From F1-60-MAGs163 sp046091165 (GTDB taxonomy: Bacteria > Actinomycetota > Thermoleophilia > Solirubrobacterales > Solirubrobacteraceae): a stretch of 6,728 bases of DNA. Where the stretch lies: the NCBI GenBank assembly GCA_046091165.1, contig JBJTBE010000063.1, positions 1-6,728 of the forward strand, read 5' to 3'. The notes below the pieces were generated by a model. That model had not been told where the DNA came from and made no database searches. It worked only from the letters and a program-made list of their open reading frames with translations. Every line of letters begins with the position of its first letter. Positions within the stretch are counted from its first letter, which is position 1. Below are positions 1 through 5,393 of this stretch, one piece after another. The position numbers were made by a program, and so were the translations under genes.

Positions 1-166
1 GACCCTGCAGATGGCCCCACGACGGACCGTGTGCCTGTTCACGCCCCCCGAGGGCCTGGACATGTCGGCGGTGGCTCCCGGTTCGGTGGCCGCCGGCAAG
101 CGCAAGGTCGACCCGAGCGCGGTCGTCGAGACGATCCTGCGCAACAACCGGCTGCGCGGGCGCTGA
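1..166 (+). CDS. C-terminal fragment of an unidentified protein (5' end outside window)
   Basis: Reading from base 2 gives an open frame of 54 codons closed by TGA at 164-166. The third codon positions are almost all G or C, as in the confident genes here, which supports real coding. Part of the visible tail reads VDPSAVVETILRNNRLRGR: a short helix followed by a basic end, as is common at protein C-termini. There is no recognisable motif, membrane segment or catalytic signature, so I do not assign a family or function. An in-frame ATG at 11-13 could in principle start a 51-residue protein, but there is no room to judge a ribosome site and a truncated larger gene is more likely. It converges on the short-chain dehydrogenase gene with nine bases between the two stop codons. 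Coding status is fairly likely; identity is unknown. Confidence 0.6.
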   Translation, partial: TLQMAPRRTVCLFTPPEGLDMSAVAPGSVAAGKRKVDPSAVVETILRNNRLRGR

Positions 167-179
167 GCGGGCCGCTCAG
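163..179. terminator. Inverted repeat across a convergent gene junction, possible bidirectional terminator
   Basis: Bases 163-170 pair perfectly with 172-179 around a single central G at 171, an 8-base perfect inverted repeat. As RNA it would form a 6- or 7-bp stem with a 3-base or slightly larger loop. It contains the stop codon of the left gene (164-166) and the stop of the right gene (176-178), so both transcripts would carry the hairpin at their ends. There is no U-tract on either side, so a canonical intrinsic terminator is not supported. In GC-rich actinomycetes, U-less hairpins between convergent genes are commonly proposed as terminators, which is the only basis for this call. Confidence 0.35.
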
Positions 180-928
180 GCCCGCGGGCCCGGGATCCCG
201 CGGAACTCGAAGGCTGCCGCCGGCCGGCCGGCCTGGACGAACCCGCACTCCCCGCTCATCTCGCCGGTGAAGAGCTCCATCACCGCCTCGGCCACCTGCT
301 CGGCGGGGATGATGGGCATTCCCGAAGCGACCAGGCCGTCGCGGATCGGCTCGATGATGCCCGACTCGGCAAAGCCCGGGCAGACGGCGTTGAAACGGAT
401 CCCCCGGGGGGCCAGTCCCGGTCCCAGGGAGCGGGCCAGGCCGACGACGGCGTGCTTGTTGGCGGCGTAGAGCGGGTCGAAGGGAACCGCGGTTAGCCCG
501 GCGAGGGAGGCGGTCGCCACGATCGCCCCGCCCCCGCTGCGCTCCAGCGCGGGGAGGGCGGCGTGGGTGCCGAAGACGACGCCGTCGAGGTTGACGCCCA
601 TGACCCGCCGGTAGCGCTCGAGGTCGAAGCTCTCGTCCAGGCCGATACCCGAAGAGAGGCCGGCGTTCAGGTAGACGAGGTCCAGGCCGCCAAGGCGCTC
701 CTGCGCCTGGGCCACCGCGGCGAGGTTCTCGTCCAGGCGCGAGACGTCGGCGGCCAGGAACTCCCCGCCCACCTCGGCGGCGACGGCCTCGGCTCCGTCG
801 GCGTCGACGTCGACGACAAGCACCCGGGCCCCCGCGGCGGCGAGGGCCCGGCACGCGGCGCCCCCCACACCGCCGGCCCCGCCGGTAACCAGTGCCACCT
901 TCCCCGCCAGCTTGCCCGCCTCGCCCAT
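176..928 (-). CDS. Short-chain dehydrogenase/reductase (SDR), NAD(H)-type, substrate unknown
   Basis: A complete 250-residue classical SDR, the usual length for the family, is predicted to be a soluble cytoplasmic oxidoreductase acting on an alcohol/ketone pair. The Rossmann nucleotide-binding motif TGGAGGVG lies at 15-22. Asp40 at the end of the second strand predicts preference for NAD(H) over NADP(H). Asp61-Val62 matches the adenine-contacting pair, and NAG is at 88-90. The catalytic tetrad is complete: Asn113, Ser141, Tyr154 and Lys158 (YAANK). Pro184-Gly185 is the usual PG after the active site. The C-terminal substrate-lid region (about 185-250) is not diagnostic, so the substrate cannot be named. 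ATG at 928-926 fits the family start, with the Rossmann strand beginning ten residues in. No Shine-Dalgarno precedes it, which could mean a leaderless message. It diverges from the DUF308 gene and converges on the partial gene to its left. Confidence 0.94.
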   Translation of the reverse strand: MGEAGKLAGKVALVTGGAGGVGGAACRALAAAGARVLVVDVDADGAEAVAAEVGGEFLAADVSRLDENLAAVAQAQERLGGLDLVYLNAGLSSGIGLDESFDLERYRRVMGVNLDGVVFGTHAALPALERSGGGAIVATASLAGLTAVPFDPLYAANKHAVVGLARSLGPGLAPRGIRFNAVCPGFAESGIIEPIRDGLVASGMPIIPAEQVAEAVMELFTGEMSGECGFVQAGRPAAAFEFRGIPGPRA

Positions 929-938
929 CGCCGGCCGC

Positions 939-944
939 AGGCTA
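939..944 (-). promoter_or_regulatory. Possible -10 box for the SDR gene (leaderless start)
   Basis: Read on the minus strand, 944-939 is TAGCCT, matching the loose actinobacterial TANNNT -10 pattern. It ends ten bases before the ATG of the SDR gene. Transcription from it would begin at or within a few bases of the start codon, which would explain the missing Shine-Dalgarno. No convincing -35 element is visible, and such short matches occur often by chance. Confidence 0.25.
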
Positions 945-1008
945 CAGGCGGTGGGCCCCGCGGGTCGGTGCGGGGCTGGGTTTGCCGGGCGCCCTAACCG
1001 GGCAGGAA

Positions 1009-1026
1009 TCTGCGCCCGGGCGCAGA
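1009..1026. promoter_or_regulatory. 18-base perfect palindrome, candidate operator
   Basis: The sequence TCTGCGCCCGGGCGCAGA reads identically on both strands over 18 bases: two 9-base half-sites with no spacer. It ends 36 bases upstream of the DUF308 start codon, in the only sizeable divergent intergenic gap of the window, where a dimeric regulator could control both genes. It could instead form a stem in the 5' untranslated RNA of the DUF308 message. No regulator gene lies in the window, so the binding protein cannot be named. High GC raises the chance of palindromes, but one this long in so short a gap is unlikely by composition alone. Confidence 0.45.
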
Positions 1027-1049
1027 ACGACTTCCCGTACCCGACCCGC

Positions 1050-1055
1050 AGGAGG
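1050..1055 (+). promoter_or_regulatory. Shine-Dalgarno AGGAGG that fixes the DUF308 start
   Basis: A full-consensus AGGAGG sits seven bases before the ATG at 1063. It decides the start codon: the open frame runs upstream to 892 without a stop, but that extension would overlap the SDR start and encodes an arginine/proline-rich stretch unlike the membrane protein. Confidence 0.88.
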
Positions 1056-1062
1056 CCCAGTC

Positions 1063-1635
1063 ATGAACGCCACCGTAAGCGAAACCAACGCCAAGCCCCC
1101 CTCCATCTGGTGGGTTCCGGTAGTCATGGGGCTGATCGCCCTGGGCGTCGGCGTCTTCTTCGTGGTGGGCAACGACTCCACGCTCAAGACGGTCACGGTG
1201 ATCCTCGGAGTCTTCCTGCTCATCCAGGCCGTCGTGGAGATCCTCACTTCCATCTTCGGCAAGGGCGAGGGGCGCGGGGTCCTGGCGGTCATCGGCGTGA
1301 TCACCGCCATCGCCGGGCTCCTGCTGGTCAAGAAGCCCTTCGAGACCCTCACCGTCCTGGTGCTGATCCTCGGGATCGTCTTCATCGTCGCGGGGATCGC
1401 CCGCTTCGTGGACGCCGCGCTGGAGAGCCACGGCCGCGGCTGGAACCTGCTCGTCTGCCTGATCGACATCGCAGCCGGCCTGCTGATCCTCTTCTGGCCC
1501 GACATCACCCTCACCCTCGTGGCGGTGATCATCGGGATCGTGCTGATCGTCCGCGGGATCGTGATGATCGCCTTCGGCCTGCAGGTCCGATCGGCCGAGC
1601 GGGACGCAGTGAGCGCGATCAGTTCGCTGCCGTAG
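1063..1635 (+). CDS. DUF308/HdeD-like six-helix integral membrane protein
   Basis: A 190-residue protein, a typical length for the HdeD/DUF308 family. It has a short polar N-terminus (1-14) and then six predicted helices at about 17-36, 43-64, 72-89, 94-116, 127-145 and 149-171. These form three helix-hairpin units, and the later two share a recurring G-I-V-x-I-V-x-G-I pattern (about 104-112 and 158-166), the internal repeat characteristic of the family. E. coli HdeD is linked to acid resistance, but the biochemical role of DUF308 proteins is largely unknown, so a stress or envelope role is only a guess. The start is set by a consensus ribosome site seven bases upstream. It is transcribed alone, divergently from the SDR gene, and its TAG stop lies nine bases from the MMPL stop. 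No catalytic residues or ligand motifs are visible. Confidence 0.92.
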   Translation: MNATVSETNAKPPSIWWVPVVMGLIALGVGVFFVVGNDSTLKTVTVILGVFLLIQAVVEILTSIFGKGEGRGVLAVIGVITAIAGLLLVKKPFETLTVLVLILGIVFIVAGIARFVDAALESHGRGWNLLVCLIDIAAGLLILFWPDITLTLVAVIIGIVLIVRGIVMIAFGLQVRSAERDAVSAISSLP

Positions 1636-1644
1636 GGGAGCCGC

Positions 1645-3855
1645 TCAGGCGGTCGGCGCCCCGGGGCGCCCGGCGTCAAGGCGGCGGAAGTACTCGGTCC
1701 CCTCGATGCTGTCCTTGGGCAGGATGCGGCGCAGCCAGCCCGGCAGCCACCAGTTGGCCTTGCCGATGATCACCATCAGGGCGGGGACGAGCAGGCAGCG
1801 GACGATCGTCGCGTCGATCGCCACCGCGAAGGCCAGTCCCAGCCCGAACTGCTTGGTGGTCGGGTCGGTGGAGAGGACGAAGGCGGCGAAGACCGAGACC
1901 ATGATCAGCGCCGCCGAGGTGATCACCCGCGCGCTGCGCGAGAGGCCGCGCACCACCGCCGTGTCGTTGTCGGCGCCGCCCTCGTATTCCTCCTGGATGT
2001 GGGTTACCAGGAAGACCTCGTAGTCCATCGACAGCCCGAAGAGGATCGCGAACATCATCAGCGGCACGAAGGAGACGATCGGTACGTCGCCGCTCAGGCC
2101 GATCAGCTCGGTTCCCCACCCCCACTGGAACACCGCCACGAGCATCCCGTAGGAAGCCGCCACGCCGAGCAGGTTCATCGCGGCGGCCTGCACCGGCACG
2201 AGAACCGAGCGGAAGGCGATTAGCAGCAGCACGAAGCTGAGCGCGACCACGATCAGGATCGACTGCGGCAGTTTTCGCTGGATCTCGTCGGCGATGTCGA
2301 TGTAGGCGGCCGTCGCCCCGCCGACGTAGGCCTTGACGTCGGAGCTGCCCAGGGCGCTGGGTATCTCCTGGTTGCGGATCCGGTCGACCAGCTCGACCGT
2401 GGCGTCGGCCGGAGGCGCCGACTTCGGGGTCACCGTGAGGATGGCGGCGGTCCCGTCGGCGTTGACCACCGGCGGGGCGACGGAGGCGACATCCGAATCC
2501 TTGGAGATCTCCTTCGAGAGCTTGGCGAGGTCGGCCTGGTCGCTGCCCTTCCCGGGCAGCTCGACGGCGACGATGATCGGCCCGTTGACTCCCTGGCCGA
2601 AGCCGCTGGCCACCAGGTCGTAGGCGCGGGTGGTGTCGGCCTTGGGCGGCCCGGCCGAGGTGTCGGGCTGGCCGAGCTGGAGGGAGAAGACCGGGATCGC
2701 GAAGACGACCAGGATCGCCACCGCGGCGATCATCGGCGGCCACGGGCGTCGCGCCACGCCGCGGGCCCAGCGGGCCCAGCCCGAGCTGTCGTGGTCGACC
2801 TCCCGGCTGGTGCGGCGGTGCAGCCAGGGGAGCCGGAGGGCGTCGACCTTCGGCCCGAGCGCGGCCAGGATCGCCGGAAGCAGCGTAGTGGCGGCGAGGA
2901 TCGCGACGATCACCGCGATCGACGAGAGGACGCCCATCTGGGCGACGATCGGGATCCCGGCGATAGCCAGGGAGCAGAGCGCCAGCACCACGGTGCTGCC
3001 GGCGAAGAGGACCGCCGCCCCCGAGGTGGCCACCGAGCGGGCGATCGACTCGCGCATCTCCATGCCGCCCTCCAGCTGCTCGCGGTGGCGGGAGAGGATG
3101 AAGAGCGAGTAGTCGATCCCCACCCCGAGCCCGATCATCGACGCGAGCGCCGGAACCGCGGTGGGGACGCTGGTCACGTTGGAGAGCAGGGTGATGATGC
3201 TGATCGCCGAGCCGACGCCGATTATCGCGGTGATTATCGGCAGGACCATCGAGACCGCCGAACCGAAGGTCAGGAGCAGGATCACCAGGGCCACGGCGAT
3301 CCCGATCGCCTCGCTGGTGTCGGTAGCCGGCGGCGTGGCCTTCTGGCCGAGCTGGCCGCCGGCCGCCACCTCGAGGCCGGCCGCCTCGATCGGCTTCTGG
3401 ATCCGGTCGATCACCCGCTCGGCCTCCTCGGCCGTGTAGTTGGTGATCGTCTGCTTGAGGGTCACCGCGATGATCGCGGTCTTGCCGTCCTTGCTCAGGG
3501 CGCCCCCGCCGGCCACGTCGGTCGGCCCCGCCACCGAGGCCACCTCGGGGTCGGCCTTGCCGGCCGCCACCCCCTTGGCGATTGCCGCCTGGCTGGCCGC
3601 CGTCGCAAGGCTCTTGTCGCCCGCGGCGTGGACGACCACCGGGCTCGAGCCGTTGCTCTGCGAGGGAAACCGCTCGTTGAGCAGGTCGGTCGCCTTCTGG
3701 CTGCCGGTCCCCGGCAGCGAGAGCGAGTCGGCCTCCTGGGAGCCGAGGGCACCGGCCCAGGCGCCTAGCCCGATCACCGCCGCCAGCCAGAGGGCGATCA
3801 CCGGCCAGCGGAAGCGGGCGCAGAAGCGGCCCAGGTGGTAGAGCGGCGCGGTCAC
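1645..3855 (-). CDS. MMPL/RND-family transporter, probable lipid or hydrophobic-substrate exporter
   Basis: This 736-residue protein has the MMPL layout of two matching halves. TM1 is at about 17-36, extracytoplasmic loop 1 at 40-182, five helices at 184-335, a basic cytoplasmic linker at 336-371, TM7 at 372-392, loop 2 at 393-528 and five helices at 530-697. Both proton-relay pairs known from mycobacterial MmpL3 are present: Asp248-Tyr249 in TM4 (GVGIDYSLF) and Asp611-Tyr612 in TM10 (GLSMDYEVF). It should therefore be an active proton-driven transporter in the cytoplasmic membrane. The family moves lipids, siderophores, polyketides or drugs; the substrate here is not readable from sequence. 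It lacks the long cytoplasmic C-terminal tail of MmpL3, like the shorter YdfJ/ActII-3-type members. The GTG start follows a weak AGAAGAG (3866-3860) and places the basic N-terminus just before TM1. It is the last gene of the three-gene minus-strand run, 46 bases after the TLP1 gene. Confidence 0.95.
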   Translation of the reverse strand: MTAPLYHLGRFCARFRWPVIALWLAAVIGLGAWAGALGSQEADSLSLPGTGSQKATDLLNERFPSQSNGSSPVVVHAAGDKSLATAASQAAIAKGVAAGKADPEVASVAGPTDVAGGGALSKDGKTAIIAVTLKQTITNYTAEEAERVIDRIQKPIEAAGLEVAAGGQLGQKATPPATDTSEAIGIAVALVILLLTFGSAVSMVLPIITAIIGVGSAISIITLLSNVTSVPTAVPALASMIGLGVGIDYSLFILSRHREQLEGGMEMRESIARSVATSGAAVLFAGSTVVLALCSLAIAGIPIVAQMGVLSSIAVIVAILAATTLLPAILAALGPKVDALRLPWLHRRTSREVDHDSSGWARWARGVARRPWPPMIAAVAILVVFAIPVFSLQLGQPDTSAGPPKADTTRAYDLVASGFGQGVNGPIIVAVELPGKGSDQADLAKLSKEISKDSDVASVAPPVVNADGTAAILTVTPKSAPPADATVELVDRIRNQEIPSALGSSDVKAYVGGATAAYIDIADEIQRKLPQSILIVVALSFVLLLIAFRSVLVPVQAAAMNLLGVAASYGMLVAVFQWGWGTELIGLSGDVPIVSFVPLMMFAILFGLSMDYEVFLVTHIQEEYEGGADNDTAVVRGLSRSARVITSAALIMVSVFAAFVLSTDPTTKQFGLGLAFAVAIDATIVRCLLVPALMVIIGKANWWLPGWLRRILPKDSIEGTEYFRRLDAGRPGAPTA

Positions 3856-3901
3856 CGGTCTCTTCTATCAGCCCGGGCGCCAGCCCGCCGGGGAATCGGC
3901 C

Positions 3902-5389
3902 TCACGCCGGCCCAACCAGGCCGTCGGCCGTGAGGCGGACCGCGGTGCCGGTGGCCGGCTGGCGGGCCAGCAGGGCCATCAATTCCGGGTCGGTGCTCTT
4001 GCCGACCCCGCGGGCCCCGTCGTCGAAGATCACGGTGACGGTGGCCACCGTCGGCTCGCCCCCGCGGTCGTAGACGATCGAGGCCGCCTCGACGCTCGCC
4101 GGCCCCTCGCGACCTGCTCCCATCTCGCGCTCCGGAAGCCGGGATACCTCCTGCGCGCCGTCGAAGAAGGCCAGGGGCCCGTCCGGCTCGCCGGAGCTCA
4201 GCACCGCCGCCCCGTGCTTGGTCATGTACCAGCCGACCGCGGTGCAGAGGCCGGCGTGGCCCGGGTTCTCGCGCAGCCGCTCGACCATCGAGGCCAGCGA
4301 GTGGGTGACGTAGTTGTTGCCCGGGCCGCCGAAGAAGGTCAGGCCGCCGGTGACGGTGAGCTCGCGCGGGTCGGTCCACGGGTCGATGGCCAGCTCGTGG
4401 CAGGCCATCTGCACGGCGCTGGGAAAGCAGGAGTAGATGTCCAGGTGCTCGACCTCGGCGATCGAGGTTCCCGCCGCCTCCAGGGTGCCCCGCGAGGCGA
4501 TCCCGGCGGCCGCCGAGCGGTCGATCCGCTCGCGGGAGGTGACGAACCAGTGGTCGGTGGCGTGGCCGAAGGCCAGCGGGTAGACGCGTCGCTCCGTCGC
4601 GATCCCGGCCCGGTCGGCGAACGCCTGCGAGCAGATGACCAGCGCGGCGGCCTGGTCGGTGGTGATGTTCGAGTTGAGCAGCTTGGTGTAGGGGAGGCTC
4701 ACGAGCCGGTTGGCGGGCGACGGAGTAGCGATCTCTTCGGGGCCCGGCGCGTCGGGCGCCCAGGAGAGCGGGTTGGCGCGGGCGACCGAGGCAAAGCGCT
4801 CCCAAAGCCGGCCCAGGCGCCCGCGATGTTCCTCGATCGTGCCGCCCTGCTCGTTCCATAGCCCGTACTCGAAGAGCGGGTAGATCACCACCGGGGCGAT
4901 CATGTTGGCCGCGAACTCGGCGTCGGTGTGGGGCAGGCGCGAGTCGCCAACGACCACGTCGGGCGAAGCACCCTCGTCGAGCGGCGGCCAGCCCGCCGGT
5001 TCCTCGCCGGCGGCCATCGCCCGCGCCGCGGTGGCCAGCGCCTCGGCCCCGCAGAGCAGAGCGCATTCCAGCTCGCCGTCCTGGACCCGGCGCCCGAGCT
5101 CGGCGGCCAGGCGGATGGGGCCGTCCCCGCCCAGCTCGGTGCGCAGCGTCAGCTTCGGCTCGATCCCCAGCTCCCCGGCGACCAGGGCGGCCGGGTCGGC
5201 CCAGCGCCGGGAGGCGATGTCGACCACGCCCACGGCGTCGATGCCCTCCAGCACGGCGTCCTGCGCGCCGGAGTCGGCGGCCGCCGCGCGCGCCACCTGG
5301 GCGCACATCGCTATCGGGTCGGGGGCGGCCTCGTGCCAGGTGGCCTGGGCGACCCCGCAGATCAGTGGCCGGCGCGGGTCGGCGCCCAC
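3902..5389 (-). CDS. Thiolase-like protein, TLP1 type (acetyl-CoA acetyltransferase-like), probably lacking thiolase chemistry
   Basis: This 495-residue protein has a thiolase-superfamily body (about 1-400) and an extra C-terminal domain (about 405-495), as in thiolase-like protein type 1 of mycobacteria. Landmarks are the N-terminal ICGVAQATWHE strand (10-20), DIYSCFPSAVQ (317-327) at the usual NEAF position, GGLTFFGGPGNNY (348-360) at the usual GHPxGxTG position, and GWYMTKHGAAV (386-396) at the usual C-x-G loop. By hand alignment, the nucleophilic Cys of CSTG is replaced in GGDG (87-90), the GHP His is replaced in GGP (354-356), and the C-terminal catalytic Cys is absent. Ordinary thiolysis or Claisen condensation is therefore doubtful; binding of an acyl-CoA or other lipid is an inference. 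The GTG start lies 4 bases after the upstream stop, with GAAGG eight bases before it. Automated annotation would probably call it acetyl-CoA acetyltransferase. Confidence 0.9.
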   Translation of the reverse strand: MGADPRRPLICGVAQATWHEAAPDPIAMCAQVARAAAADSGAQDAVLEGIDAVGVVDIASRRWADPAALVAGELGIEPKLTLRTELGGDGPIRLAAELGRRVQDGELECALLCGAEALATAARAMAAGEEPAGWPPLDEGASPDVVVGDSRLPHTDAEFAANMIAPVVIYPLFEYGLWNEQGGTIEEHRGRLGRLWERFASVARANPLSWAPDAPGPEEIATPSPANRLVSLPYTKLLNSNITTDQAAALVICSQAFADRAGIATERRVYPLAFGHATDHWFVTSRERIDRSAAAGIASRGTLEAAGTSIAEVEHLDIYSCFPSAVQMACHELAIDPWTDPRELTVTGGLTFFGGPGNNYVTHSLASMVERLRENPGHAGLCTAVGWYMTKHGAAVLSSGEPDGPLAFFDGAQEVSRLPEREMGAGREGPASVEAASIVYDRGGEPTVATVTVIFDDGARGVGKSTDPELMALLARQPATGTAVRLTADGLVGPA

Positions 5390-5393
5390 CGCC

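Larger units (their letters stand above)
929..1062. other. Divergent intergenic region between the SDR and DUF308 genes
   Basis: This 134-base gap lies between two divergently transcribed genes and must hold the DUF308 promoter and probably the SDR promoter. It contains an 18-base perfect palindrome (1009-1026), a small potential hairpin with GCCC at 991-994 and GGGC at 1000-1003, and the DUF308 ribosome site. I see no convincing -35/-10 pair on the plus strand. TTGCCG at 982-987 resembles a -35, but the matching -10 position (about 1005-1011) is poor. Confidence 0.6.

Noticed and set aside
39..854. A 271-codon minus-strand frame overlapping the SDR gene
   Set aside because: Arg/Pro-rich shadow; the overlapping frame carries the complete SDR motif set.
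892..1062. Upstream extension of the DUF308 frame to an ATG at 892
   Set aside because: The extension encodes an Arg/Pro/Gly-rich leader overlapping the divergent SDR gene, whereas ATG 1063 has a consensus AGGAGG seven bases upstream.
1655..1670. 16-base perfect palindrome GGCGCCCCGGGGCGCC near the MMPL stop
   Set aside because: It is made only of G and C and lies inside the last MMPL codons. At this GC content one 16-base palindrome somewhere in a window this size is not surprising, and there is no U-tract. It may help termination but cannot be supported.
942..1679. A 245-codon antisense frame opposite the DUF308 gene
   Set aside because: Its Thr/Ser/Arg/Ile composition is the mirror of hydrophobic codons on the other strand. 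There is no motif, and it crosses the intergenic region and the next gene's end.
1801..3310. Frequent GCGATCG/GATCGCC-like words resembling a dispersed octamer repeat
   Set aside because: They fall in frame on Ile (ATC) and Ala (GCG, GCC) codons of hydrophobic helices and are explained by codon use.
2791..3768. A 325-codon plus-strand frame antisense to the MMPL gene
   Set aside because: Asp/Arg/Gly/His-rich low-complexity translation, typical of antisense to GC-rich coding sequence; the MMPL frame is unambiguous.
3856..3901. Possible separate promoter or terminator between the TLP1 and MMPL genes
   Set aside because: The 46-base gap has a small GCCCGGGC palindrome and a repeated CAGCCCG, but no -10/-35 pattern and no stable hairpin with a U-tract.
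3852..5306. A 484-codon open frame on the minus strand overlapping the thiolase-like gene in another frame
   Set aside because: Its translation is dominated by Arg, Gly, Pro and Ala with no domain, and it overlaps a protein with clear family motifs. Long shadow frames are expected at this GC content.
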